Shown: positions 1-6,380 of the stretch, piece after piece
Layout of the letters: every line of letters begins with the position of its first letter
Position numbering within the stretch: the first letter of the stretch is position 1
Source: Actinomycetota bacterium
GTDB taxonomy: Bacteria > Actinomycetota > Acidimicrobiia > Acidimicrobiales > Acidimicrobiaceae
Reading direction: 5' to 3'
NCBI GenBank assembly: GCA_027318945.1
Contig: DAHVOF010000041.1
Coordinates: 1 to 7,861 of the forward strand
DNA length: 7,861 nucleotides
The notes under the pieces: model-generated
Seen by the model: only the letters and a program-made list of their open reading frames with translations
Told to the model about the DNA's origin: nothing
Database searches by the model: none
Program-made: the position numbers and the translations under genes

Positions 1-1
1 G

Positions 2-3000
2 AGATTTCTCGGCGTATTTTTTGCAGTCTTTTTGCTTGTCGGTAGCTGCGTGATGGTAGGGGCCTCTGCGGCCTTCGCGGCGCCAACTGTAATTTGTACT
101 TGGACTGGAGCTGTTAATACCGACATTTCGGTCGCGGGTAACTGGAGTCCGAATTCTGGTGAGAGCTGTGGAGGCTCGAGCACCACGTCAGGTTCTGCAG
201 CACTTGGTGGCGCGCAGGTGGTGTTTCCAAGCGTGATTCCGGGAACGGGTAGCATGCTGACCTTGGACGCGGCTGAGAACGTAGATGACATAACCTTCGA
301 TGGAAGTTACGTAATTTCTGGAACCAACGTGCTCACCTTGTCGCCTTCAATGAACGGTTTGGTGGGAATAGACGTGGCGGTCGGAGGTGGGGCGACGATC
401 CTGATGCCTGTAGATCTCGGCATGTCGCAGATATTTGAAGCTGCGCAGTTTCAGACTCTTTATCTCGAAGGTGCGATAGCGGGCGCTGGATATTCGCTGA
501 CAATCGGCAATGGCGGGGACGTCGGCATGGTGGAGATGACCACCCCAAATAGTTACGGCGGCCCGACAACAGTTGCTGACGGTTCTCTGGAGATCAGGAA
601 CTCGGGAAGCCTTGGAAGCGGAGCCGTAGTCGTTGATTCAGGAGCGTCGTTGCTTGAATACAGCTCGGGTGGTACTTCTGTAGATCCGGCGAACGATCTG
701 ACACTATCCGGGGCAGGATCCACCGGCAACTCAGGCGCTCTTGAGGATTACACGGGCGGCAGCGGATGGGCAGGCCAGATTACCCTTAATGGCGGAGCTG
801 CAATTGCTGCCGAGAGCAATTCGGAACCATTCAGCATTGCCGGTTCAATCGGGGGTGTCGGGCCTCTGACTCTGTCAGGATCGGGCACGATGGAACTTTT
901 CGGCAGCGGTACTAGTTATACCGGATCGACTATCATTGCCTCGCTGACGACCGTGAAGAGCGGGGTTGCCGACGCCCTTCCTGTCTCGACGTCTCTTTCG
1001 ATAGCGTCCGGAGCATCGCTCAACCTGAATTCGTTCGCACAGACACTTGCTGGCCTCTCCGGACCGGGAAGTGCAACATCTTCGGGCGCGACGCCTGCGA
1101 CTCTGGCACTATCTCCAGGCGGCTCCGATACTGTTGATACCACTATCACCGGGAATCTCGAATTGGAGATGTCAGGGACCGGGACGGCAGTGCTCACAAG
1201 CACTGGCAACAGTTACACTCAGGGGACATCGGTGGTCAACGGAGTGCTCCGGTCAGGTGCTACTGACGCCCTTCCGTCGGGCTCTCAGCTTTCTGATTCG
1301 GCGACCGCGACTTTCGATATGGCTGGATTCGCTCAGGAGCTCTCGTCACTAGTTGGAAGCGGAACTGTCACCTCCTCGAGCGGCAGTCCTGTACTTACCG
1401 TGGACGTATCCAGTGGATCGAGCGATAGCTGGTCCGGATCCCTTACCGGGGGTCTCGGAATCGTCTCGTCAGGTGCGGGCACGTTGATACTAGCATCGAC
1501 GGGCAACACCTACACCGGCGCCAGCAACGTCGCATCCGGCATAGTCGAGGTGGCTGGCTCCGCGGCTGATTCTGTGTTCAGCGTTGATTCGGGAGCGACA
1601 CTCGAAGGAGGCGGAACAGTTGGCGGGATCTTGTCCAATGCGGGAACCGTTCATCCCGGAACTTCGACCACTGGCATACTGTCATCAGCTGGAGCTGCCA
1701 CGCTTGGCAATGGAACAGTTTCAATTGATATCACTGGCTCCCAGCCTGGCTCGGGCTATTCACAGATGTCCGCTTTAAGCAATGCAGTTGATGTGGCAGG
1801 ATCCTTGCTCGAAGTGAACGACTCCTACGATGGAAGTTACGGAACCGTCTATGACATCGTGACGGCTGGTAGCGTCACTGGCTCTTTCGCGAATGTGGCA
1901 TGGGGAACGGAGATCACATCAGGAGGCAGGAAGCTCCTATTAGGGCATAGCTCCACTGAGATCACTCTCACCGATGTGACCGATCCTCCACAAGCTCCTG
2001 CCTCCTCTTCGTCTGGGCCGGCAACACCCCTGCCACCGAGCGGCGCGGTGAGCTACTCTGGCGGCAGCTCGGCTAGCCCGTCGGGCAGCGCTCAGGCCAG
2101 CAACGACGGGACTACGGTGACAGGCCAAGGGATGGGGGCTTTGCTCGTATACCAATTCGGTGCCGATCCGGTCGGTGCACCCAACTTTCAGCCAGCCGGC
2201 GAGTACTTTGGAATCGAGTCGTCGGTTGGAAGCTCATTGAGCTCAGTCATAATCACAGATTGCAATCTCAACGGGGGAAGCATCCTGGAATGGTGGAACC
2301 CGATCTTGAACTCTGGCGTCGGGGGTTGGCAAGAGGTGTCACCTGTGGCGGTATTTAGCCAGGGAGATCCCAGTTGCCTTACCTTTACCGTCACAGATAG
2401 TACCGTGCCATCCATCTCCCAGCTTTCCGGTGCCGTCTTTGCAATCGCCGGGGATCCCTTATCCGCCACCCCTGACGGCAAAGGCTACTGGCTAGTTGCG
2501 TCCGACGGAGGCGTATTCAGCTTTGGCGACGCCCAGTTCTACGGTTCCATGGGTGGAAAGCCACTTAACAAGCCGGTAGTAGGAATGGCCTCCACCCCTG
2601 ACGCCAAAGGGTACTGGCTTGTTGCATCCGACGGAGGCGTGTTCAGCTTTGGCGATGCCCAGTTCTACGGCTCCATGGGAGGAAAGCCACTTAACAAGCC
2701 GGTAGTAGGCATGGCCGCCACCCCTGACGGCAAAGGCTACTGGCTTGTTGCGTCCGACGGAGGCGTATTCAGCTTTGGCGACGCCCAGTTCTACGGCTCC
2801 ATGGGTGGAAAGCCGCTCAACAAGCCGGTAGTAGGCATGGCCGCTACCCCCGACGGAAATGGCTACTGGCTAGCTGGCAAAGATGGTGGGATATTTACTT
2901 TTGGAAATGCTGGATTTTTTGGATCAGAGGGTGCTATGATGCTTTCAGAACCTGTTTCAGCGATTACTGCTTCCCCGAGTGGTAAGGGCTACTGGTTGGT

Positions 3001-3229
3001 CGCATCTACCGGTTATATATCCAGTTACGGAGATGCGACCAGCCGTAGCTTGCTGAGTCCAATCCCGTCCAATGATCAAGTGGTTGGGACCGCTTCTACC
3101 TCCAATAAAAATGGCTACTGGCTCGTTGCATCCGACGGAGGCGTGTTCAGCTTCGGTGACGCGCAGTTCTATGGTTCCATGGGAGGAGTCCGCATTGCTG
3201 CACCTATATGTGCGATGGCGGTAGATTAG
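2..3229 (+). CDS. Large secreted PATR-repeat / propeller-repeat surface protein (5' end outside window)
   Basis: The reading frame is open to the left edge. A TTG at 32 is a possible start, but the codons from position 2 already encode the hydrophobic core of a signal peptide (RFLGVFFAVFLLVGS, ending ASAAFA/AP, a good signal peptidase I site), so the true start is probably just outside. Numbering from the codon at 2, residues about 175-520 hold four autotransporter-type strand repeats with 'G.GT..L..TGNTYTG' cores (near 175, 293, 392 and 491). A typical passenger tail follows to about 658 (GYSQM, YDIVTAGSVTGSFA). Next come a Pro/Ser-rich linker (660-700), a beta-rich domain (701-818) with Cys754 and Cys792 that could form a disulfide, and six 42-residue GYWLVASDGG repeats (822 to the end). 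There is no LPXTG motif and no beta-barrel; the protein ends in AMAVD. It is probably a cell-surface adhesin or S-layer-like protein, but the function is inferred. The frame and export are near certain. Confidence 0.93.
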   Translation, partial: RFLGVFFAVFLLVGSCVMVGASAAFAAPTVICTWTGAVNTDISVAGNWSPNSGESCGGSSTTSGSAALGGAQVVFPSVIPGTGSMLTLDAAENVDDITFDGSYVISGTNVLTLSPSMNGLVGIDVAVGGGATILMPVDLGMSQIFEAAQFQTLYLEGAIAGAGYSLTIGNGGDVGMVEMTTPNSYGGPTTVADGSLEIRNSGSLGSGAVVVDSGASLLEYSSGGTSVDPANDLTLSGAGSTGNSGALEDYTGGSGWAGQITLNGGAAIAAESNSEPFSIAGSIGGVGPLTLSGSGTMELFGSGTSYTGSTIIASLTTVKSGVADALPVSTSLSIASGASLNLNSFAQTLAGLSGPGSATSSGATPATLALSPGGSDTVDTTITGNLELEMSGTGTAVLTSTGNSYTQGTSVVNGVLRSGATDALPSGSQLSDSATATFDMAGFAQELSSLVGSGTVTSSSGSPVLTVDVSSGSSDSWSGSLTGGLGIVSSGAGTLILASTGNTYTGASNVASGIVEVAGSAADSVFSVDSGATLEGGGTVGGILSNAGTVHPGTSTTGILSSAGAATLGNGTVSIDITGSQPGSGYSQMSALSNAVDVAGSLLEVNDSYDGSYGTVYDIVTAGSVTGSFANVAWGTEITSGGRKLLLGHSSTEITLTDVTDPPQAPASSSSGPATPLPPSGAVSYSGGSSASPSGSAQASNDGTTVTGQGMGALLVYQFGADPVGAPNFQPAGEYFGIESSVGSSLSSVIITDCNLNGGSILEWWNPILNSGVGGWQEVSPVAVFSQGDPSCLTFTVTDSTVPSISQLSGAVFAIAGDPLSATPDGKGYWLVASDGGVFSFGDAQFYGSMGGKPLNKPVVGMASTPDAKGYWLVASDGGVFSFGDAQFYGSMGGKPLNKPVVGMAATPDGKGYWLVASDGGVFSFGDAQFYGSMGGKPLNKPVVGMAATPDGNGYWLAGKDGGIFTFGNAGFFGSEGAMMLSEPVSAITASPSGKGYWLVASTGYISSYGDATSRSLLSPIPSNDQVVGTASTSNKNGYWLVASDGGVFSFGDAQFYGSMGGVRIAAPICAMAVD
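524..1559 (+). repeat. Four autotransporter-type (PATR-like) protein repeats
   Basis: Degenerate protein repeats start near 524, 878, 1175 and 1472, with cores TTPNSYGGPTTVADGSLEI, FGSGTSYTGSTI, TSTGNSYTQGTSVVNGVL and ASTGNTYTGASNVASGIVEV. Units 2 and 3 also share a second half of the form 'FAQ.L..L.G.G..TSS'. This matches the pattern I know as the passenger-associated transport repeat of Gram-negative autotransporters, which builds a right-handed beta-helix. The DNA is well diverged between units, so the array is old. Confidence 0.7.
2465..3226 (+). repeat. Six tandem 126-bp (42-aa) GYWLVASDGG repeats
   Basis: Units begin at 2465, 2591, 2717, 2843, 2969 and 3095, exactly 126 bases apart. 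The consensus runs ATPDGKGYWLVASDGG, then VFSFGDAQFYGSMGG, then KPLNKPVVGMA. Units 1 and 3 encode identical protein with five silent differences; unit 2 differs from unit 1 at ten bases, two of them changing an amino acid. Unit 4 is more diverged (LAGKDGGIFTFGNAGFFGS) and unit 5 is degenerate (VASTGYISSYGDATSRS). Unit 6 returns to the consensus over its first half, then ends the protein. Six short beta-rich blades would suit a closed six-bladed propeller, but this is inference. Confidence 0.9.
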
Positions 3230-3250
3230 GCCGCTCTCCAGGATGCAAAG

Positions 3251-3293
3251 AGCAAAGGGATCGAAGCTCGTGGCTTGTTTTTACATCTTTGCT
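3251..3293 (+). terminator. Possible terminator of the surface protein gene
   Basis: AGCAAAG (3251-3257) pairs perfectly with CTTTGCT (3287-3293). Nested inside is AAGC/GCTT (3264-3267 with 3273-3276) followed directly by GTTTTTA. It lies 22 bases after the stop codon. The inner stem is only 4 bp and the T-run is short, so this is a weak intrinsic terminator at best. Confidence 0.3.
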
Positions 3294-3425
3294 ACGTGAG
3301 GAATTGAGCGGAGCGATGGTTGCTCGATCAATTCTGATCCGCTCGGAGAGTTGATTCGTCAGGCTGGCTTTTCGGGTCAGCCGGCGGGTGATGCGGGCGA
3401 CCCGTTGATGAGCTAGGCCGTGCTT

Positions 3426-3467
3426 GATCGCCATGTCGCCAGCAGTATTGAGGCGAACATGGCGATC
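3426..3467. repeat. Strong imperfect hairpin / inverted repeat
   Basis: GATCGCCATGT (3426-3436) is the exact reverse complement of ACATGGCGATC (3457-3467). The stem continues with CGCC (3437-3440) against GGCG (3452-3455), one A bulged at 3456 and an 11-base loop, giving 15 bp in all. There is no T-run next to it on either strand, so it is not a standard terminator. Confidence 0.75.
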
Positions 3468-4096
3468 TCCCCGTTTTCACCTATGTGATCGCTCTCCATC
3501 AACTTCCAATGCCGCTCGGACGGGCTGACTCGTCGATTGCTCTGAGTTTGTTATTCGCACATTTGGCGATAAATCATTTACTGGCCGTGCGTGTTTGAGC
3601 GGGAAGTACGGGCTCCGATACGCGGTGGAGACGGATATTCAGGCCAGTTGGTTGTATGTCAAAGGCACTGGCGCTTCGAGGCAGGCCCCGTCAGGTATTC
3701 CAGCCAGGTTGTGTCCCTCTTATGATTGAAGAGCCGCGAGTGAACTTTGAAGTGGCGGCATTTATTCGTTTGCGGAAGAGAACTACGGGACCGATTTGCA
3801 GACTTTCGGTGAGAAGGATGTCATGGCACGGAAATCACACACGCACTGCTTGGCTTGCGAGAGACCTGCCGTGTCTGCTATCCGCCCTTGGGGCACTGCA
3901 TCCTACAAGTAGGCACCAAGTGACGTCGCCCACCGGAGCCATGTTCAATCGCGTCGTATTGCCACCCGTGGAATGAATTTCAGACTGCTGTCTCCCCGCA
4001 TGGGCGAACTGCGAATATCCTGGATCGCGACACACTCATCTAGTTCAATCCACTATCCACTTACAACTTTCAAACTGGCTTTCCAGCAAATCTTCC

Positions 4097-4531
4097 TCAA
4101 GCTTCAGCGGAAGCGGAGATCCTGGGGTTCTTTGCTGTCTTTCGAGTGCGCCTTTGTTCATTCTGAGTTTGATTAGCGGTATGGGTCACTTCGGCTACCA
4201 GACCTCTCAGCACTTCCACCTCTTCTTCGAACGCACGAATGCCTTCGGTGCTGATCTCAATCAGGGTCTGGGGTTTTCTGCCGGAGTAACCCTTCGCTAC
4301 TATTACTAGTCCCGCATTTTCTAAAACCTGGATGTGTCTGCCGAGGTTGCCTTCGGTGAGCCCGGTTGTTTTCTGTAACAGGCGGAAGTCAGCCTTCGAT
4401 AGTTCGTACAGCGCAGCAAGGATGGCGAGGCGGCTGCGCTGGTGAACTGCGTCGGAGAGGCTGACTAGCGATCGCGGTGTTGACGAATCTGGCATTGGTC
4501 TTTCACTTTCGAGTATTAGGGGCTGGGCCAC
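4097..4531 (-). CDS. Winged-helix transcriptional regulator (MarR/ArsR-like, HTH_34 type)
   Basis: This 144-residue cytoplasmic protein has one DNA-binding domain. Residues 25-45 (SDAVHQRSRLAILAALYEL) form the entry helix. Residues 47-75 (ADFRLLQKTTGLTEGNLGRH, then a VLENAGL helix) are the helix-turn-helix, and 76-92 (VAKGYSGRKPQTLIEI) form the wing. A helix with EEEVEVLRGLV at 102-112 may dimerise, and the last 30 residues are polar and basic. The pattern is that of small one-domain winged-helix regulators that read 'R..IL..L', 'LTEGNL..H', 'GRKP.T'. The GTG start at 4531 lies 10 bases after the stop of the membrane protein gene. An ATG at 4495 (codon 13, MPDSSTPRS) is a real alternative, because the conserved domain only begins about 12 residues after it; neither start has a strong ribosome site. 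Cotranscription suggests it regulates its own operon. No metal-binding cysteines are present. Confidence 0.85.
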   Translation of the reverse strand: MAQPLILESERPMPDSSTPRSLVSLSDAVHQRSRLAILAALYELSKADFRLLQKTTGLTEGNLGRHIQVLENAGLVIVAKGYSGRKPQTLIEISTEGIRAFEEEVEVLRGLVAEVTHTANQTQNEQRRTRKTAKNPRISASAEA

Positions 4532-4541
4532 TTCTTTCCAT

Positions 4542-5318
4542 TCAGGAGTTGTGCAATTTCGCTATCTTTTGAGCTACGCGACTTGTTTGCATATAAAGCG
4601 CTATGGATCCGAAGATCAAAATGGCGCCAGCTGCAATGTATCCTTGAGAGGGCGGAGGCAGCCAGACTTGGAAATAGGGGACAAGTACAGCCAGATTCCT
4701 TGTCGGTGCCACCCACGCGAGAAAACTCATAGCGGCGACAGATGCCAGCAAGCTGCTGTGGAGCGAAAACGCAACTATGCAAAGCGCCAAACAGACCCCG
4801 AGAATGGGCGCAATCTGGATCGGAATGCCGAGCCGGTTTTGCATCAATATAACAAAAGAACCCGCTATGACGCTCAGTCCATGAGTGGCGTAGATCTGAA
4901 CGCTTCTTTTCCCGGGCTGCAACACAAGTGAGAGCAGTACGCTCAGCGCGATTGCGACAACCCAAAACCAGTGCGATCCACCCGGGTTCCATACAAAGCG
5001 CGGTTTAGCAAGAATCGAATATGAGCTTCCAACTGGGAGCGAGATGCCAGAAGCCGTTACAGAAACTCCAGAAGAGGTAGGCGTGCATGTGACGGCTCGT
5101 GTAACCCCATCTGCTGTTTGCCAGCATTTCATGGTGACAGCTTTTGAGTAGAAGGACACGGCAATTATCGCCGCCACACCGAGCGCCATCGGCAAAAGCC
5201 AGATTCTCTTCTGGATGTTCCTAGCTCTAGATCTTACGAGTGCGACTATTGCCAGCGCATCAGACGCTGATTCTCCTCTATGGGGTGATTCCGGCATATC
5301 TAGACGCGGCGAGTCCAT
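4542..5318 (-). CDS. Polytopic membrane protein, unknown function
   Basis: The protein has 258 residues and I do not recognise the family. Residues 1-36 are polar and cytoplasmic. TM1 is at about 38-58 (IWLLPMALGVAAIIAVSFYS). A 55-residue, probably extracytoplasmic, loop holds Cys65 and Cys78, which could form a disulfide, and ends in WNPGGSHWFW. Further hydrophobic segments lie near 115-133, 144-161, 166-187, 188-204 and 225-245, giving about six helices and a basic C-terminal tail. The ATG at 5318 has no Shine-Dalgarno but sits six bases after a good -10 box, so translation of a leaderless mRNA is likely. It is first in a two-gene unit with the downstream winged-helix regulator. A membrane protein paired with a small regulator suggests an envelope-linked response, but no transport or enzyme motif is visible. 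Two other long frames over this interval (4516-4992 minus, 4551-4931 plus) lack its membrane-protein pattern. Confidence 0.85.
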   Translation of the reverse strand: MDSPRLDMPESPHRGESASDALAIVALVRSRARNIQKRIWLLPMALGVAAIIAVSFYSKAVTMKCWQTADGVTRAVTCTPTSSGVSVTASGISLPVGSSYSILAKPRFVWNPGGSHWFWVVAIALSVLLSLVLQPGKRSVQIYATHGLSVIAGSFVILMQNRLGIPIQIAPILGVCLALCIVAFSLHSSLLASVAAMSFLAWVAPTRNLAVLVPYFQVWLPPPSQGYIAAGAILIFGSIALYMQTSRVAQKIAKLHNS

Positions 5319-5329
5319 TGGGCTATTCT
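5301..5329 (+). promoter_or_regulatory. Weak plus-strand promoter candidate for the divergent exported-protein gene
   Basis: TAGACG (5301-5306) and TATTCT (5324-5329) are 17 bases apart and each matches four of six consensus bases. The -10 overlaps the minus-strand -10 almost completely, so both could not be used at once. It would give a leader of about 80 bases before the ATG at 5415. The match could be chance. Confidence 0.25.
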
Positions 5330-5353
5330 ATAGCGCAGAGTGCTCTTGTACAA
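5325..5353 (-). promoter_or_regulatory. Minus-strand promoter for the membrane protein/regulator operon, predicted leaderless
   Basis: On the minus strand the -35 box is TTGTAC (5348-5353), the spacer is exactly 17 bases (5331-5347), and the -10 box is TAGAAT (5325-5330, fitting TANNNT). Six bases separate the -10 from the ATG at 5318-5316, so transcription should start on or next to the A of the start codon. This agrees with the lack of a ribosome site there and with the common use of leaderless mRNAs in actinobacteria. Confidence 0.6.
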
Positions 5354-5354
5354 G
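5345..5354. promoter_or_regulatory. Candidate operator palindrome CTTGTACAAG
   Basis: A perfect 10-bp palindrome covers the whole minus-strand -35 box in the divergent intergenic region. A dimeric winged-helix protein bound here would block the operon promoter. The regulator encoded second in that operon is the obvious candidate, which would make the unit autorepressed. No second copy was seen in the window; only a half-like CTTGTAC occurs near 7313. Confidence 0.35.
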
Positions 5355-5398
5355 TTAATAAAAGACATAGAGGCGACTCGAAATGCCGAAGCCTTGCC

Positions 5399-5405
5399 AA
5401 AGGAA
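5399..5405 (+). promoter_or_regulatory. Ribosome binding site AAAGGAA deciding the start at 5415
   Basis: AAAGGAA ends nine bases before the ATG at 5415. It favours this start over an in-frame GTG at 5340, which has no ribosome site, overlaps the minus-strand promoter, and would put 25 polar residues in front of an otherwise ordinary membrane-targeting N-terminus. Confidence 0.6.
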
Positions 5406-5414
5406 CCCCATTGC

Positions 5415-6188
5415 ATGATTGACATCAGGGGTCGCGGACGAACGTTGCCGATAGCTCTTTTATTCGTGCTCCTGGCTGGTTCGCTGGTGGGTGTAGCATT
5501 CGTCATCGCTGGCGAACCCGCGTACCTGAGTGCCAACTCTTCAACCCCGGCGTTAAGCTGCGGCCGCGGGATTCCGGCGGAAAAGTGCAACCCAGAGCTA
5601 GCACCTCCACTAAGACCTTTGCCCCTGAAAGTTACCAAACCTAAGTCCACGGCTCCCCTGGGTCCGAAGGACAGATTATGCGGACGTTACTTTTTCATAT
5701 CCCAGCAGCTTCATCAGATGCGAATACATTTCGGGTCAATATCGTGTTTCGGACTTGGCGATCGGTGGATCATTGTCGGAGACGGCCAGCAAACCAATCC
5801 GGCGACTTTGCCTCCGCCGCCAACTGTTGGCGGGGCGATCATCGCCGTCGAGCAGTGCGAACCAAACGACACCATGTGTCTAAATTCCAACGTTCCTCAC
5901 AGCTTTTCTAACTTCACCGTTTCTTATCCCCCGAATCCAGCTGTTCAGCTGGAAGTGGCGGATTTTGCCACCCTTCAGCTGATCAACGTCACAGATGGCG
6001 GATGCAGTTCCTTTACATTCGATACCGTCACCCGAAGGTGGTACACGACGACTCCGTCGTCTGTAGCCGAACTCTCTTCAGCTAAGGACATGCCCTCTCC
6101 GATCAAAGCGCCTCCGTCGGTTACAGCGAATATTGCACTGTCAGCTCCTTCTCCCCACGCTGATCTTGGATCATGTTTCGAAAGGTGA
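5415..6188 (+). CDS. Exported or membrane-anchored cysteine-rich protein, unknown function
   Basis: The protein has 257 residues and I do not recognise the family. A short basic start (MIDIRGRGR) leads into one hydrophobic segment at 11-32 (LPIALLFVLLAGSLVGVAFV). There is no alanine-rich cleavage site of the kind seen in the surface protein and no lipobox, so it may stay anchored. The rest is extracytoplasmic: a Pro-rich stretch (60-85) and a mixed beta-like region with RYFFISQQL and DRWIIVGDG. It has eight cysteines (49, 58, 89, 111, 148, 155, 197, 254), all after the membrane segment and even in number, which suggests up to four disulfides. A Pro/Ser-rich tail contains SSFTFDTVTRRWYTTT near 198-213. 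The gene is divergent from the membrane protein/regulator operon across a 96-base gap and is followed 192 bases later by another exported-protein gene. A longer version starting at GTG 5340 is less likely. Confidence 0.8.
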   Translation: MIDIRGRGRTLPIALLFVLLAGSLVGVAFVIAGEPAYLSANSSTPALSCGRGIPAEKCNPELAPPLRPLPLKVTKPKSTAPLGPKDRLCGRYFFISQQLHQMRIHFGSISCFGLGDRWIIVGDGQQTNPATLPPPPTVGGAIIAVEQCEPNDTMCLNSNVPHSFSNFTVSYPPNPAVQLEVADFATLQLINVTDGGCSSFTFDTVTRRWYTTTPSSVAELSSAKDMPSPIKAPPSVTANIALSAPSPHADLGSCFER

Positions 6189-6239
6189 GGAGTAGATTAC
6201 ACAGGACCTGCGATGGCGAAAGCTGATTAACGGGGCCCG

Positions 6240-6251
6240 CCTGCATGCAGG
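6240..6251. repeat. 12-bp perfect palindrome CCTGCATGCAGG
   Basis: This lies 52 bases after the stop of the cysteine-rich protein gene and is followed by TTTATT. As a perfect palindrome it has little room for a hairpin loop (at best a 4-bp stem), so a terminator is doubtful. It could be a protein-binding site or chance. Confidence 0.4.
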
Positions 6252-6300
6252 TTTATTGCTACGTCGCCTTAGAGAAGCCGCACCGACTTGTTTGCCCACG

Positions 6301-6327
6301 TTGACGCTCCAGGAGAGGTTCCATAGT
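6301..6327 (+). promoter_or_regulatory. Possible promoter for the second exported-protein gene
   Basis: TTGACG (6301-6306) matches five of six -35 bases. CATAGT (6322-6327) matches four of six -10 bases, but the spacer is short at 15. The 192-base gap before this gene leaves room for its own promoter. The -35 is good and the -10 is weak. Confidence 0.3.
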
Positions 6328-6380
6328 CCAGTTCGGCGCGCATGGCCAGGTGGGTGGGTTCTTGAAGAGGACCTGGGCGG

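Larger units (their letters stand above)
3204..3499 (-). pseudogene. Possible decayed gene fragment, unrecognised
   Basis: On the minus strand a frame running from an ATG at 3434 begins MAIKHGLAHQRVARITRR and continues with a basic stretch, LTRKASLTNQLSERIRID. The first 50 or so codons have mostly G or C at third positions, unlike the random frames nearby. Immediately upstream, in a different frame, 3499-3413 reads MESDHIGENGEIAMFASILL, also natural-looking. The two frames overlap at the 3426-3467 hairpin. A frameshifted C-terminal remnant of a transposase-like basic protein would look like this, but I do not recognise the family. The frame runs into the 3' end of the surface protein gene, which further argues against an intact gene. 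Confidence 0.2.
3230..4096. other. Gene-poor interval of about 870 bases between the surface protein and the regulator
   Basis: No frame here has a good start, ribosome site and convincing protein together. Visible items are a nested hairpin with a short T-run just after the surface protein gene, a strong 15-bp-stem hairpin at 3426-3467, a minus-strand coding-like fragment around it, and a plus-strand open stretch at 3751-3912 with natural-looking composition. The frame at 3656-3976 (+) gives an Arg-rich, unstructured translation and is not supported. The interval looks like decayed coding DNA rather than a compact regulatory spacer. Confidence 0.6.

Noticed and set aside
2465..3226. Evenly spaced direct repeats as a CRISPR-like array
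   Set aside because: The 126-base period is in frame within a long coding sequence and differences are mostly silent, so it is a protein repeat.
3656..3976. 106-codon plus-strand open frame in the gene-poor interval
   Set aside because: The translation is rich in Arg and Pro with no domain-like pattern, the start has no ribosome site, and a different frame at 3751-3912 looks more natural over the same bases.
3973..4176. 67-codon plus-strand open frame running into the 3' end of the regulator gene
   Set aside because: There is no ribosome site, the composition is unremarkable, and it overlaps the well-supported winged-helix gene on the other strand.
4551..4931. 126-codon plus-strand open frame
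   Set aside because: It lies wholly opposite the membrane protein gene. Its translation is full of Arg, Cys and charged residues, as expected for the complement of a hydrophobic coding sequence.
4516..4992. 158-codon minus-strand open frame
   Set aside because: It overlaps the membrane protein gene in another frame, with a Cys/Arg/His-rich translation and no helix pattern. The 4542-5318 frame has clear membrane segments.
5340..5414. N-terminal extension of the cysteine-rich exported protein from GTG 5340
   Set aside because: It has no ribosome site, overlaps the opposite promoter, and would bury the signal segment behind 25 polar residues. AAAGGAA before ATG 5415 is better.
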